The notes: generated by a model not told the origin, from the sequence alone. 64,000 nucleotides of DNA from Polaribacter aestuariivivens (GCF_005885675.1 NZ_VANR01000001.1:62001-126000); one strand, 5' to 3'; counted from the stretch's first letter, positions 27,623-39,283 are shown. Translations and numbers: made by a program.

Positions 27623-30442
27623 TTGAAAGACCAAGAATATATAGAAGTTTACGGAGCAAGAGTTCATAATTTAAAAAATATTGATGTTAAAATTCCTCGT
27701 GAAAAATTAGTTGTAATAACTGGTTTGAGTGGAAGTGGAAAATCTTCATTGGCTTTTGACACGATTTATGTGGAAGGTCAAAGACGTTATATTGAAACTT
27801 TTTCTGCTTATGCAAGACAGTTTTTAGGAGGCTTAGAAAGACCTGATGTAGATAAAATTGATGGACTTTCACCTGTTATTTCAATAGAGCAAAAAACCAC
27901 CAACAAAAGTCCACGATCTACAGTTGGCACTATTACAGAAATTTACGATTTTTTACGTCTTTTATTTGCTAGAGCTGCAGATGCTTACTCTTACAACACC
28001 AATGAAAAAATGGTGAGTTATTCTGATGAACAAATAAAAGAACTTATTTTAACAGATTTTGCTGATAAAAAAATTGCTGTTTTAGCACCTTTAATTAAAT
28101 CTAGAAAAGGGCATTATCGTGAACTTTTTGAGCAAATTTCTAAACAAGGCTTTTTACGAGTTCGTGTAGATGGTGAAATTAGAGAAATCGAAAAAGGCAT
28201 GAAGCTAGATCGTTACAAAACTCATGATATTGAGGTTGTAATTGACAGATTAGCAATAAACGAGTCTTCTGAAAAAAGATTAGACGAAACTATTAAAACA
28301 GCTTTGTACTCTGGTAATAATATAATGATGGTTATTGATGTTGACGACAACAATCCTCGTTATTTTAGTAGAGAATTGATGTGTCCAACAACAGGAATTG
28401 CCTATCCAAATCCGGAACCTAATACATTTTCTTTCAATTCTCCAAAAGGTGCATGTAGTTCTTGTAATGGCTTAGGTATTACAAACGAAATTAATCTAAA
28501 GAAAGTAATTCCAGATGATGCTATTTCAATTAAAAATGGTGGAATTGTTCCTTTAGGAGAACAAAAAAATAGTTGGATTTTTAAACAAATTCAAAATATT
28601 GCAGAACGATACAAGTTTAAACTAACAGATCCAATAAAAAACATTCCGAAAGAAGCCTTAGAAATTATTTTACACGGTGGAAACGAATCTTTTGAAATTG
28701 AATCTAAAACAGTTGGTGTTACAAGAAATTATAAGATAGATTTTGAAGGTATTGTAGCATTTATAAGCAACCAATATGACCATGCAGAAAGCACATCTAT
28801 AAAACGTTGGGCAAAAAACTTTATGGACGAAGTAACCTGCTCTACCTGTAATGGAAAACGTCTAAAAAAAGAAGCTCTTCATTTTAAAATTACTGATAAA
28901 AACATTAGTGATTTAGCCCAAATGGATGTAACTGAATTAGCTTCTTGGTTTAAAAATATCGAAAAAGAATTATCTGAAAAGCAAATAACTATTGCCACAG
29001 AAATCTTAAAAGAAATAAGAACTAGAATTCAGTTTTTATTAGATGTAGGTTTAGATTATTTAACTCTGGACAGAACCTCAAAATCACTTTCTGGAGGTGA
29101 AGCTCAAAGAATTCGTTTGGCAACACAAATTGGTTCACAATTGGTAGGCGTTTTATATATTTTAGACGAACCTAGCATTGGTTTACATCAAAGAGATAAT
29201 GAAAAACTAATAGATTCTTTGGTAAAATTAAGAGATATTGGAAACTCTGTTTTAGTGGTAGAACATGACCAAGATATGATAGAAAAAGCAGATTTTGTTT
29301 TTGATATTGGTCCTGGCGCAGGAAAACATGGTGGAGAAATTGTTTCCGCAGGAACTTTTGCTGAATTAAAAAAACAACGAACTTTAACAGCAGATTATAT
29401 AACTGGAAGAAAAAAAATTAAAGTTCCTGCCAAAAGAAGAAAAGGAAATGGAAAAACCATTAAACTAAAAGGTGCCACTGGAAATAATTTGAAAAATGTT
29501 TCTGTTGAATTTCCTTTAGGAAAAATGATTTGTGTAACTGGCGTTTCTGGAAGTGGAAAATCGACTTTAATTAACGAAACGTTATACCCAATTTTAAACG
29601 CTCATATTTACAGAGGTGTTAAAGTTCCAATGCCTTACAAAAAAATTGAGGGCTTAGAACACGTAGATAAAGTGATTGATATTGATCAATCTCCAATTGG
29701 TAGAACTCCAAGATCAAATCCAGCTACTTACACGAAAACATTTGACGAAATTAGAAGTTTATTTGCCAAAACACCAGAGGCTGCTATTCGTGGTTATAAA
29801 CCTGGGCGCTTTTCTTTTAATGTAAAAGGTGGTCGTTGTGAGACTTGTCAAGGTGGTGGAGTTCGTGTTATAGAAATGAACTTTTTACCAGATGTACAAG
29901 TAGAATGTGAAACGTGTCAAGGAAAACGTTTTAACAGAGAAACTTTAGAAATTCGTTACAAAGGAAAATCTATTTCTGACGTTTTAAATATGACTATTGA
30001 AGATGCTACAGATTTCTTTGAAATGATTCCTAAAATACACAGGAAGTTAAAAACCATAAAAGATGTTGGTTTGGGCTACATTACTTTAGGCCAACAATCT
30101 ACCACACTTTCTGGTGGTGAAGCACAAAGAATAAAATTAGCAGCAGAACTTTCTAAAAGAGATACTGGAAATACATTTTATATTTTAGATGAACCTACAA
30201 CTGGTTTACATTTTGAAGACATTCGTGTGCTAATGGAAGTATTGAATAAATTAGCAAACAAAGGAAATACTGTACTAATTATTGAACATAATTTAGATGT
30301 TGTAAAATTAGCAGATTATATAATTGATGTGGGTATGGAAGGTGGAAAAAAAGGCGGAAAAATTTTAGTCACTGGAACTCCAGAAGAAGTTGCCAAACAT
30401 ACTAAAAGTTATACCGCCCAATTTTTAAAAAAATTACTATAA
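27623..30442 (+). CDS. uvrA: UvrABC system protein A
   Basis: A 939-residue damage-recognition ATPase of nucleotide excision repair. Two ABC modules are seen: Walker A GLSGSGKS (34-41) and GVSGSGKS (about 640), and two LSGGEAQRI signatures. Two zinc sites are present: the CSSCNG...CSTCNG region in the first half and CETCQG pairs in the second. It starts with TTG; the protein begins at the expected point ([16 protein letters not shown]), and no ATG is placed better. It is monocistronic and ends 1 nt from the convergent neighbour. Confidence 0.97.
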   Translation: MKDQEYIEVYGARVHNLKNIDVKIPREKLVVITGLSGSGKSSLAFDTIYVEGQRRYIETFSAYARQFLGGLERPDVDKIDGLSPVISIEQKTTNKSPRSTVGTITEIYDFLRLLFARAADAYSYNTNEKMVSYSDEQIKELILTDFADKKIAVLAPLIKSRKGHYRELFEQISKQGFLRVRVDGEIREIEKGMKLDRYKTHDIEVVIDRLAINESSEKRLDETIKTALYSGNNIMMVIDVDDNNPRYFSRELMCPTTGIAYPNPEPNTFSFNSPKGACSSCNGLGITNEINLKKVIPDDAISIKNGGIVPLGEQKNSWIFKQIQNIAERYKFKLTDPIKNIPKEALEIILHGGNESFEIESKTVGVTRNYKIDFEGIVAFISNQYDHAESTSIKRWAKNFMDEVTCSTCNGKRLKKEALHFKITDKNISDLAQMDVTELASWFKNIEKELSEKQITIATEILKEIRTRIQFLLDVGLDYLTLDRTSKSLSGGEAQRIRLATQIGSQLVGVLYILDEPSIGLHQRDNEKLIDSLVKLRDIGNSVLVVEHDQDMIEKADFVFDIGPGAGKHGGEIVSAGTFAELKKQRTLTADYITGRKKIKVPAKRRKGNGKTIKLKGATGNNLKNVSVEFPLGKMICVTGVSGSGKSTLINETLYPILNAHIYRGVKVPMPYKKIEGLEHVDKVIDIDQSPIGRTPRSNPATYTKTFDEIRSLFAKTPEAAIRGYKPGRFSFNVKGGRCETCQGGGVRVIEMNFLPDVQVECETCQGKRFNRETLEIRYKGKSISDVLNMTIEDATDFFEMIPKIHRKLKTIKDVGLGYITLGQQSTTLSGGEAQRIKLAAELSKRDTGNTFYILDEPTTGLHFEDIRVLMEVLNKLANKGNTVLIIEHNLDVVKLADYIIDVGMEGGKKGGKILVTGTPEEVAKHTKSYTAQFLKKLL

Positions 30443-30443
30443 A

Positions 30444-33400
30444 TTATTTATAGCCAATTAGTATATCTTTTGCTTTTAAAACATCGTCTACGTATTTTTT
30501 AAACTCAGGATACTCTTCTACAGAAATATCACTTAAATCTGGTTTTCCTATAAATTCAATTTTTAATTGATTATCACTTATAGATTCGAAAGTGATTTTA
30601 TATTCGTGTTTTTTATAGTTTAGAGATTTGTTGGCAGGTATTTCTATAAACTTCTTTTCTTTCGGAATTTCAATAGTATAGGTTGTTTTATAAAAATTTG
30701 CATTTTCATAATTTTGATACATAATTGGATATTTTCGTTTTTCTAAACTAACAATATCTGCATTGTAAGCGTGAGAAATCATTGGTAGTTTAAAAAATGT
30801 CATAGACCCCATTTCATTCATCTTATCTTTAATATGCATTTTAGTTGTGTAAGAAATAAACTCTCCTCCTTTTTTCGCCTTGATATTTGTAATGGTGTCC
30901 AAAACCAAGCCATCACCTATTCTACCTTTAAAATCGTCTGAAATATCTTTTTGAATCAAATCATAGCTATCATTACCAAAAATACTGAAATAAGCTGATG
31001 CTAAACTTCCAGATATTTTAGCATCTACAACCATCGTTTGTGTTTTTTTATCATCAACAATTAAAGAAATTTCAGAAATATTGTTAGACTGTATTCCTTT
31101 CATATTGGTTAAGTGAAATAAATTATAATCTTTACCAGTATTAGATTTATAAGGAATTTCTAAACCTGTTGCGTTTAACAAACTGTTTGGTACAGATTTA
31201 AAAGGTAAGTTTTTATCTGTAAGTTCTAAAAATTGATCTTCTCCATTCAATTTTACTTTTACAATACAGTGATTGAAATCTTGTGAAGGAACTAATAACG
31301 ATTTTTTTCCATAATCTGAGGTAAGTATTAAAACCAAGTTTACATCCAAGCCTGCTTTTCTTCCAAAAGTGGCAAATAGTGTAGAAAAATCTTTACAATC
31401 TCCTAATTTAGAGGAAATTGTTTTGACTGGTTTCTGTGGAATAAAACCACTTTGTTTAAACTCTACAAAACTATAGTTAAAGTTATTCATTATGTAATAG
31501 TAAATTCTTTTTGCTCTTTCTTCTTCCGATAATTTAGTTACATCTTTTTCTGGAAAAATTTCATTGAATTTCTTTTCTACTTCACTATTAAAAATAGATT
31601 GAGAGCGAACCAAATCTGAATACCAAGTTGCGATTTCATTCCAAGATTTTATAGTACTAATATGTAAAACTCTTGCATAATCTGCAGATGATGGTCTATA
31701 ATCTTCAGACTTTGGTAATTCTTTGGCATTTACCAATTCCCAAGTATGTATGGTATAATCTTTATTATTTTTTTTGGAGTAAGGCAATTTTCCATTTGCT
31801 ACTTCATATATAAAATCTGTGTTTTTAGGTGCTATAAAAGTATACTTTGTTCTTAAACAGTAATTTTCTGAATCAAACTGATACGCATCTACATAATCTT
31901 TATAAAATCTACCAGAACCTGTTGTTAAATATTGGTAAGATATATGAATTACATCACCTACTTCTAAACCGTTAAAAACAAAGTTAGATTTTGTTCTTTC
32001 TGCAGGAACAATACTTTTGTCTTTTTTAATAATTTCTGATTTTAAAATGTTGTAATTACCTGTTAAACCTAAATTATATTCTTTATAATTTTCTACACCA
32101 GAAGCTGAAGTCATTTCATATAAAAAAGTACTTTTAGATTTTATTGAGCCTGTTTCATAAAGTTGCACAACTCTATCATCTAACAAAATATTTACACCAT
32201 AATTATTTTCTGTTTTTTTATTTCTATTTGCTTCTACATATTTATAAACTTCTTTTTGTGCGTAAACATCTACCAAACTTCCTTGTCTAGAAAGTGTTTC
32301 TATCTTATTTAACAAACTAGAATTACCATTGTTGTATATCAAAGATTTTTTATAATACTTTAATGCTTCTTTTTTATTTCCAAGCTGCTGTTGTGCATTT
32401 CCCATATATTCCATCGCTAAGAAAGAATAAGGGTAATTTTGAATTATTTTATTTATGTAGGGTAAAGATTCTTTAAACCTTTTGTACTCATGCTGCTTTT
32501 TTACTAAGGTGAATAAAAATTCATTTTCTCCAGGAAAATTTTCATGATATTCTTTATACATGTTAAGCACATCATCTTTTCTGTCTAATTTATCATAATA
32601 CCTAGCCAAACCTGCAACTAAAGTTGGACTAAATTTTTTCCTTAATACTTTTTCATATTCACTAATTGTTTTTTCTTGTTCTTGAAAAACAGTTTCGTAA
32701 AGAGGTATAAAACGTTGTAAAACTGTAACTCTATCAGCTGCAGCGTCATGTAACAAATTCATTGTTTCTCTTAACGATGTCATATCTTCATTACGAGCAT
32801 CTAAAACAAATTTGGCTATGTATTTTAAAACAGGATAATTGGTTGCTTTGGTTAATTTTGCTAAAAAAACCTCTAACTCTTTTATATCCATTTGAGTTAG
32901 TTTTGTAAACTCCGCTGTTTTTTTAACCAAAGAGTAATAGTAATCTGGATCATCTAAATAAATATTTCTATTTATTTCATTTACAGAATTAAAATCTCCT
33001 TCATAACTAAAACTATAGGTTTTTAAAATTCTTAATAATGACGATTTTGGATACTCTTCTAAAAGCGGATTTAAAATTGTATTTATATCCTCATATCTTT
33101 GATTTCTCAAATAAAGATTCATTAAGGCGTACTTGTAAAAAAAGTCATTTGGATTTGCAGCAATTTTATTGATGAAAAATTCTGCAATATTATCATCAAC
33201 TTTTACAGGATTAATAGTAGTAATACTTCCAACATTATATTTTTTAAACTCGTTAGAATATGATAAACCTTCAACTGGTTTTCCTTCTGTATCTGAAAAT
33301 CTTGCAATAAAATAAGGTGTACCATTATTTTCTGCATTTTTAATTAAAAGTCTGCTTGTACCTTTTGGTAAGGTAACGTTTACTATATAAGCATCTATAT

Positions 33401-34223
33401 CTGTACCTACATCTTTTGTGTTTTCATAAATTAAAACATCATTTAACCAAACTTTAAAAGCTGAGGAATTTCCAATTCGTAATTGTACTCTTTTTTCAGT
33501 ATCAGAATTAATAAAAGTTTGTGCATAATGAACTCCATAACCATACTCTGAATGATTTGTAAAAAATTGATATGTTTCATTTGTATATGCTTTATTTGGT
33601 ACATACCATGAAACATTTCCGTTTGAATTTGCATTGAATTCTTTGTCGTTTTTCGCATAAGTTTCTGGCTCGTACTCTTTATCTAAACCACTTTTATTAA
33701 GGTTTTCAAAAACGCCGCAAAACTGCCAATTTTTAATTACTGGTATTGTAGCCAACTTATTTTTGTAGCTTTCGTAGTTTTTATTGTCTCTATTTTTTAC
33801 TGCTTTTACATATTGTAAAGCATGTTTAATTGTTTGATTGTTAAATTCATCAACTTCAAAAGCATCAATAACGCTACTATTTGAGTTATGAAAACCAGTG
33901 GTTAAATAACTATCAAAAATGAAAGGGTTGTTCCAAAAAGCATAAACATAATACTCGTAATTATCAAATTTTTTTAATTGCTCTATAAATCCGTCAGAAG
34001 CACCATTAATTAAACCGTTTTCGTTTCTTAAAATTTCGTTGGTAATTAAAGTTTCAATAGAATTTTTATAATTTTTATTTTTACTAATAAATTCTTCAGA
34101 AGCTGCTGTAGGTTGGTTTTTTAATAATAAATTCCAATAAGAATCTATTTTATTTTGTGAAATTGTAGCTGTAAAAATAAAGCACGTTAAAATGCTTAGG
34201 AGTAAATGTTTTCTTTTATTCAT
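30444..34223 (-). CDS. Exported DUF3857/transglutaminase-like protein with TPR repeats
   Basis: A 1259-residue protein. A signal peptide (MNKRKHLLLSILTCFIFTA) precedes a large N-terminal region with TPR-like helical repeats (about 340-700), a DUF3857 beta domain (about 680-850) and a transglutaminase-like core with LGDCKDFSTL (Cys), a His in FNHCIV and Asp in ELTD; a C-terminal DUF follows. In this family the core may act as protease, cross-linker or inactive scaffold. The start is placed at the ATG at 34223: the open frame continues to a TTG at 34250, but that overlaps the -7 promoter box, and only the ATG gives a proper signal peptide. Monocistronic. Confidence 0.8.
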   Translation of the reverse strand: MNKRKHLLLSILTCFIFTATISQNKIDSYWNLLLKNQPTAASEEFISKNKNYKNSIETLITNEILRNENGLINGASDGFIEQLKKFDNYEYYVYAFWNNPFIFDSYLTTGFHNSNSSVIDAFEVDEFNNQTIKHALQYVKAVKNRDNKNYESYKNKLATIPVIKNWQFCGVFENLNKSGLDKEYEPETYAKNDKEFNANSNGNVSWYVPNKAYTNETYQFFTNHSEYGYGVHYAQTFINSDTEKRVQLRIGNSSAFKVWLNDVLIYENTKDVGTDIDAYIVNVTLPKGTSRLLIKNAENNGTPYFIARFSDTEGKPVEGLSYSNEFKKYNVGSITTINPVKVDDNIAEFFINKIAANPNDFFYKYALMNLYLRNQRYEDINTILNPLLEEYPKSSLLRILKTYSFSYEGDFNSVNEINRNIYLDDPDYYYSLVKKTAEFTKLTQMDIKELEVFLAKLTKATNYPVLKYIAKFVLDARNEDMTSLRETMNLLHDAAADRVTVLQRFIPLYETVFQEQEKTISEYEKVLRKKFSPTLVAGLARYYDKLDRKDDVLNMYKEYHENFPGENEFLFTLVKKQHEYKRFKESLPYINKIIQNYPYSFLAMEYMGNAQQQLGNKKEALKYYKKSLIYNNGNSSLLNKIETLSRQGSLVDVYAQKEVYKYVEANRNKKTENNYGVNILLDDRVVQLYETGSIKSKSTFLYEMTSASGVENYKEYNLGLTGNYNILKSEIIKKDKSIVPAERTKSNFVFNGLEVGDVIHISYQYLTTGSGRFYKDYVDAYQFDSENYCLRTKYTFIAPKNTDFIYEVANGKLPYSKKNNKDYTIHTWELVNAKELPKSEDYRPSSADYARVLHISTIKSWNEIATWYSDLVRSQSIFNSEVEKKFNEIFPEKDVTKLSEEERAKRIYYYIMNNFNYSFVEFKQSGFIPQKPVKTISSKLGDCKDFSTLFATFGRKAGLDVNLVLILTSDYGKKSLLVPSQDFNHCIVKVKLNGEDQFLELTDKNLPFKSVPNSLLNATGLEIPYKSNTGKDYNLFHLTNMKGIQSNNISEISLIVDDKKTQTMVVDAKISGSLASAYFSIFGNDSYDLIQKDISDDFKGRIGDGLVLDTITNIKAKKGGEFISYTTKMHIKDKMNEMGSMTFFKLPMISHAYNADIVSLEKRKYPIMYQNYENANFYKTTYTIEIPKEKKFIEIPANKSLNYKKHEYKITFESISDNQLKIEFIGKPDLSDISVEEYPEFKKYVDDVLKAKDILIGYK

Positions 34224-34247
34224 AGTTAATTTTAAATTGGAAAGTTG

Positions 34248-34255
34248 CAAATCTA
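34248..34255 (-). promoter_or_regulatory. -7 promoter element for the DUF3857/transglutaminase gene
   Basis: The minus strand reads TAGATTTG, a full match to TAnnTTTG, 24 nt before the ATG at 34223. It decides the start codon choice. Confidence 0.6.
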
Positions 34256-34361
34256 ATTATTTGAAATAAACATCACAATTCTATTTACTAAATTCTTAAA
34301 AAAGAACTAATTTAGCATTCTGATTTTTTTTCAGAAAACAAGAAAACCTAAACAATATACA

Positions 34362-35069
34362 ATGACGAACGACGATAGAAAAATACGTGAAAAGCTAGAT
34401 CAAAAAACTTGGAATGAAATAAAAACAAACGATTCTTGGGCCATCTTTAAAATTATGGCAGAGTTTGTTGAAGGTTATGAAACCCTAAGTAAAATTGGAC
34501 CTTGTGTATCTATTTTTGGTTCGGCAAGAACCAAGCCAGATCATCCTTATTATATTTTGGCAGAAGAAATTGCTTTTAAATTAACCCAAAACGGTTATGG
34601 TGTAATTACTGGTGGTGGTCCAGGAATTATGGAAGCTGGTAATAAAGGAGCAAACAGAGGAAAAGGAACTTCTGTTGGTTTAAATATTGAATTGCCTTTT
34701 GAACAACATGACAATCCTTGGATTGATCCAGGTAAAAGTTTAGATTTCGATTACTTTTTTGTTCGTAAAGTAATGTTTGTAAAATATTCGCAAGGTTTTA
34801 TTGTAATGCCTGGTGGTTTTGGAACTATGGATGAACTTTTTGAGGCAATAACTTTAATTCAAACAAAAAAAATTGGGCGTTTTCCTATCGTTTTAGTTGG
34901 GTCTAAATTTTGGGGTGGATTGTTAGATTGGGTAAAAGATGTTTTAATAACAGAAAAAAATATTGGATTAGAAGATTTAAAATTATTTAGAGTAGTAGAT
35001 ACTGCAGATGAAGCAATTGACCACCTAAATAAATTCTATGCTAAATATCAGTTAAAACCAAATTTCTAA
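34362..35069 (+). CDS. LOG family protein (TIGR00730, cytokinin-riboside phosphoribohydrolase type)
   Basis: A 235-residue Rossmann-like protein. GGGPGIMEA (84-92) and PGGFGTMDE (150-158) are the LOG-family catalytic motifs. Members remove ribose-5-phosphate from nucleotides; the true substrate in marine bacteria is unclear, and older 'lysine decarboxylase' labels are wrong. First gene of a plus-strand operon with a nuclease-like exported protein (1-nt gap) and a barrel protein. The operon logic is not obvious. Confidence 0.88.
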   Translation: MTNDDRKIREKLDQKTWNEIKTNDSWAIFKIMAEFVEGYETLSKIGPCVSIFGSARTKPDHPYYILAEEIAFKLTQNGYGVITGGGPGIMEAGNKGANRGKGTSVGLNIELPFEQHDNPWIDPGKSLDFDYFFVRKVMFVKYSQGFIVMPGGFGTMDELFEAITLIQTKKIGRFPIVLVGSKFWGGLLDWVKDVLITEKNIGLEDLKLFRVVDTADEAIDHLNKFYAKYQLKPNF

Positions 35070-35070
35070 G

Positions 35071-36348
35071 ATGTTTTTAAAAAGAGTTGCTATTCTTTTT
35101 ATTTATTTTTCCTCAAGCTTTTTGTTGGGTCAAACCAATATAAAAACTATGTTTTATAATGTGTTAAATTATAATTCTAATTTTGAAAGTGAAAATAGAA
35201 CTGCCTATTTGAAAACAATTTTAGATAATGTTCAACCAGATTTGTTCATGGTTTGCGAACTAAAAAATGAATCTGCAAGTAATTATTTATTTAATAATGC
35301 TGTTAAAGCACACAATGCTAATTTTGTACCTGCACAATTTCAATTTGGAACTTCTTCCGATAGAAGTTTGTTACAAATGGTGTATTTTAATAGTGAAAAA
35401 TTAGAGTTGGAATACCAAAGTGTAATACCAACAGTTGTTAGAGATATAAACCATTATACATTTAAAATCAAAACAGCATCTATCACCACAAATCCAATTA
35501 GAATTGAGGTTTTTGTTACACACCTAAAAGCATCTAGAGGAATTGAAAACAGGCAAAAAAGGTTGTCGTCAGTAAATTCTTTAGTTAGAGAATTAGATCG
35601 TTTGCCTGCAAACAGTACAGTTTTGTTTGCTGGCGATTTTAATTTTTACACAAGTAATGAGGAAGGTTTTCGGCAAATTATAAACCCAAACAATCCTATT
35701 AAATTAGTAGATCCTATAAATGCTTTGTGCCCAGAATTTCCTGAAGATGGAAAAGATTATTATGATAATGATTTTGATGCCACCTATTTTTGGAATAATA
35801 GTAATTTTAAAAACGTTCACTCACAGTCTACAAGAACCAATAGTTTAAGTGATGGTTCTGGAGGAGGAATGGATGATCGTTTCGATTTTATTATGATGTC
35901 TGAAAACTTAAAAACAAATGAAAATTTATTTTACAAAAACAACTCTTATAAAACTGTTGGCAACAATGGTAATTGCTATAACTCTTTTGTAAGTAACGCT
36001 AATTGCACAGGTGAATTCTCACAAGAATTACGAAATGCTTTATATTTTTTTAGCGACCATTTACCTATTGTTATGGAACTAGAAACTCCAGAAAACACCC
36101 TTTCTATTGATAATATTAAACCAATTACATTTGCGAATTCTAATTTGGTTACTAATTTTTTATCTTTAAAATTAAATAATACATTATTTTCCCAAAAAGT
36201 TATAATTTTCAATCAGTTAGGTCAAATTGTTTACGAAAAACACATTAGTAACCAGCAACAATTAAAAATTAATACTAGTGCATTTTCAAAAGGAATATAT
36301 TACTTAAAAAGTGATAATAACAAACCTCTAAAATTCGTAAAAATTTAG
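35071..36348 (+). CDS. Secreted endonuclease/exonuclease/phosphatase-family protein with T9SS sorting domain
   Basis: A 425-residue protein. Signal peptide (1-20); EEP (DNase I-like) domain with the metal/catalytic residues Glu63 (VCELKNE), HLK (151-153), GDFNF (188-192), DDRFDFI (268-274) and SDH (328-330), so the active site looks complete; and a C-terminal type A T9SS sorting domain of about 75 residues ending in GIYYLKSDNNKPLKFVKI. It is therefore probably exported by the type IX system and acts on extracellular nucleic acid or phosphoesters. Starts 1 nt after the LOG gene. Confidence 0.88.
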   Translation: MFLKRVAILFIYFSSSFLLGQTNIKTMFYNVLNYNSNFESENRTAYLKTILDNVQPDLFMVCELKNESASNYLFNNAVKAHNANFVPAQFQFGTSSDRSLLQMVYFNSEKLELEYQSVIPTVVRDINHYTFKIKTASITTNPIRIEVFVTHLKASRGIENRQKRLSSVNSLVRELDRLPANSTVLFAGDFNFYTSNEEGFRQIINPNNPIKLVDPINALCPEFPEDGKDYYDNDFDATYFWNNSNFKNVHSQSTRTNSLSDGSGGGMDDRFDFIMMSENLKTNENLFYKNNSYKTVGNNGNCYNSFVSNANCTGEFSQELRNALYFFSDHLPIVMELETPENTLSIDNIKPITFANSNLVTNFLSLKLNNTLFSQKVIIFNQLGQIVYEKHISNQQQLKINTSAFSKGIYYLKSDNNKPLKFVKI

Positions 36349-39159
36349 TTGAAAAAAAGTTACTACATATCTTTTTTACTTTTTATAGTAACTACAATTA
36401 CATTTTCTCAACAAAATGAAATTCAAATAAATGCAACTTTAAACTCAGAGAAAAACACACTTCAAATTCAGCAAGAAATCTTGTATTTCAATAATTCTAA
36501 TACAGAATTAAACAGTATTTTTTTACATAATTGGGCAAACAGTTTTAAAGATAGAGAAACACCACTTTCCAAACGTTTTATTGAAGATTTTAGAAAAGAT
36601 TTATACTTTGCAAATGAAAAAGATATAGGATATTCTAAAATTAAAAACATATCCATCAATTTTAATAATAGTATTTATAAAGAACTTGAAAACAGACCAG
36701 ATATTCTTGAAGTTTATTTAGAAAATCCTTTAAAGCCAAAAGAAAATGTTCGTATTAAAATTACATATATTGTAAAAATACCAAACGCAAAATTTACTGG
36801 TTATGGTAAAAACAATAATGGCTATCATTTAAGATATTGGTATATCACTCCAGCTATTTATAAAAGTGATTGGCAAATAATGAGTAATCTTAATTTAGAC
36901 GATTTATTTGAAGATGTAACCACTTTCGATATTAAAATAACAACTCCAAGCAACCTAACCTTAGTAAGTAGTTTAAAACAAGATTTAGTAAAAAAACAAC
37001 CTTCTTTTGAATATCATTTGTATGGAAAAAACAAAAAAGATGTAATTTTAAATATTGAAAAAAAATCGAATTTTAAAAATTTTAATACAGATTCTCACAA
37101 CATAGTTACAGACGTTTTAGAAGATGATATTAATGATGATTTAACTAAAGATATTTTAAATAGAGAAATTAAATTTTTGAAGAATTTTCTTGGTGATTTT
37201 CCATTAGATAAAGTTATTATTGATAAAACTACGCAAGGTAAAAACCCTGTTTATGGGTTAACTCAATTACCAGATTTTTTAAGTCCTTATTCAGATATTT
37301 TTAAATATGATTTAAAAATGTTCAAAGCCATTTCAAAAAGATACTTGGAGCAAACATTATTAATAAATCAAAGAACGGACTATTGGCTAATTGATGGTTT
37401 ACAAAACTACTTAATGTTAGAGTATGTGAATAGATTTTATCCAGAAATAAAACTTTTAGGTAAAGTATCTAATTCTTGGTTTTTAAAACGATTTAATATT
37501 TCCAAGTTAAATTTTAACGAAAAGTATCCACTAATTTATCAATTTACAGCAAGAAAATTTTTAGATCAATCTTTAACAACCTCTGCAGATTCTTTATCTA
37601 ACTTCAACAGAAAAATTGTTAGTAAATACAAATCTGGTTTGGGTTTTACCTATTTAAACGGATTCTTAGGCGAAGGAATTTTAGATAAAAGTATTTACAA
37701 TTTTTATCAGCAAAACAAACTAAACATCACCTCTACTAAAGATTTTCAAGAAACACTATCAACAAATACCGAAAAAGATATAAACTGGTTTTTTAAAGAT
37801 TATTTACACACAAACAAAAAAATAGATTATACAATTGATGATGTAAAAGAAGAAAAAGACAGTTTAAAAGTAATTATAAAAAACAAAAGAAACATTACTG
37901 CTCCAGTTGCTTTTTATGGAATAAAAAACAAAGAAATAAAATTAAAAAAATGGCTTACAAATATCGATTCCACTAAAACAATTGCAGTTGCAAAAGACGA
38001 ATTTGATCAACTAGTTTTAAACTACGAAAATATATATCCAGAATATAACACGCTTGATAATTGGTATAATACAGAAAAAAAGTTTTTTAATAAACCTTTT
38101 AAATTCACTCTAATAAAAGATGTTAAAGCACCAAATTACAATCAGTTATTTTACCAACCAAATGTAGGCTATAATTTTTATGACGGTTTAATTTTAGGTA
38201 TGAAATTTCATAACAAACCACTTATAAAAAGAAATTTAGAATTTAGAATAGCTCCAGCTTATGCACTAAAAAGCCAAATGATAAATGGTTCTTTTTCAAT
38301 TTTATACAATCAGTTTTTTGAAGAAACAAGCATTTACAAAATCTCATATGGTATTGCCGGAAACACATTGCAATATGCTCCAGATTTATCTTACAGTTCT
38401 TTAAACCCTTTTGTTGATATTCAGTTTAAAAGAAAATCATTAAGAGATGCAACTAGCGAATTTATTACAGCTAAGCTAGTTTCTATTGATAAAGAAGTAG
38501 CACCAACTGCTATAAAAACAGATCAAGACAGTTACAGCGTATTAAGCTTGAGTTACAACTACATCAATCCAGATATCATTAAAGAACTGCGCTACAATTT
38601 TAGCACAGAGTTTTCAAAAGACTTTTCAAAAGCTGCAGTAGATTTTAGATACAGAAAACTCACTTCATCAGACACACAATTAGATTTTAGAGTTTTTGCT
38701 GGTACTTTTATTCATAACAATTCAGAGGGCGATTATTTTAGTTTTGGTTTAGACAGGGCAAATGATTACCTATTTCAGCTAAATTATTATGGTCGTTCAG
38801 AAGATTCCGGTATTTTCAGTCAACAATTTATAATAACTGAAGGTGGCTTTAAATCTGTTTTACCAACAAGATTCGCAAATCAATACATGCTTTCACTAAA
38901 CTCTAGCATTGGTTTATGGAGATGGATTGAGTTTTATAACGATGTTGCGTTTCTAAAAAACAGAAAAGAACCGCTATTTTTTGGTTATGAAAATGGTATT
39001 CGCTTTAATTTTATCCACAATATTTTTGAAATTTATTTTCCATTATACTCAAATAATGGTTGGGAAATTTCTCAAGAAGCATATCCACAAAAAATTAGAT
39101 TTACCTTTACTGGAGATCTTGGTGCTATTTTTAACTTTTTTAGACGTGGATTCTTTTAA
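36349..39159 (+). CDS. M1-peptidase-like pseudoenzyme fused to an outer-membrane beta-barrel
   Basis: A 936-residue protein starting with TTG immediately after the preceding stop codon. Signal peptide (1-20); an N-terminal region laid out like M1 aminopeptidases (beta domain, then helical 'catalytic' region); and a C-terminal third (about 610-936) of alternating strands ending in Phe, as in outer-membrane barrels. Where M1 enzymes have HExxH this protein has SKRYLEQ (329-335), while the downstream DGLQNYL (349-355) still aligns with the conserved EGLA-type helix. Catalytic Zn binding is therefore probably lost. Role unknown; a surface scaffold or binding protein is a guess. Third gene of the LOG operon. 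Confidence 0.6.
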   Translation: MKKSYYISFLLFIVTTITFSQQNEIQINATLNSEKNTLQIQQEILYFNNSNTELNSIFLHNWANSFKDRETPLSKRFIEDFRKDLYFANEKDIGYSKIKNISINFNNSIYKELENRPDILEVYLENPLKPKENVRIKITYIVKIPNAKFTGYGKNNNGYHLRYWYITPAIYKSDWQIMSNLNLDDLFEDVTTFDIKITTPSNLTLVSSLKQDLVKKQPSFEYHLYGKNKKDVILNIEKKSNFKNFNTDSHNIVTDVLEDDINDDLTKDILNREIKFLKNFLGDFPLDKVIIDKTTQGKNPVYGLTQLPDFLSPYSDIFKYDLKMFKAISKRYLEQTLLINQRTDYWLIDGLQNYLMLEYVNRFYPEIKLLGKVSNSWFLKRFNISKLNFNEKYPLIYQFTARKFLDQSLTTSADSLSNFNRKIVSKYKSGLGFTYLNGFLGEGILDKSIYNFYQQNKLNITSTKDFQETLSTNTEKDINWFFKDYLHTNKKIDYTIDDVKEEKDSLKVIIKNKRNITAPVAFYGIKNKEIKLKKWLTNIDSTKTIAVAKDEFDQLVLNYENIYPEYNTLDNWYNTEKKFFNKPFKFTLIKDVKAPNYNQLFYQPNVGYNFYDGLILGMKFHNKPLIKRNLEFRIAPAYALKSQMINGSFSILYNQFFEETSIYKISYGIAGNTLQYAPDLSYSSLNPFVDIQFKRKSLRDATSEFITAKLVSIDKEVAPTAIKTDQDSYSVLSLSYNYINPDIIKELRYNFSTEFSKDFSKAAVDFRYRKLTSSDTQLDFRVFAGTFIHNNSEGDYFSFGLDRANDYLFQLNYYGRSEDSGIFSQQFIITEGGFKSVLPTRFANQYMLSLNSSIGLWRWIEFYNDVAFLKNRKEPLFFGYENGIRFNFIHNIFEIYFPLYSNNGWEISQEAYPQKIRFTFTGDLGAIFNFFRRGFF

Positions 39160-39283
39160 AAAATTAAATAAATGAAAACAAAGCTTTTCAAATTATCGTA
39201 TTCGTAAATTATCTCTAAAAAAACTGTTTATTTTACGATATTCTCAATCAAATAAAATATTTTTAAATATCAACTAAAAAAAC

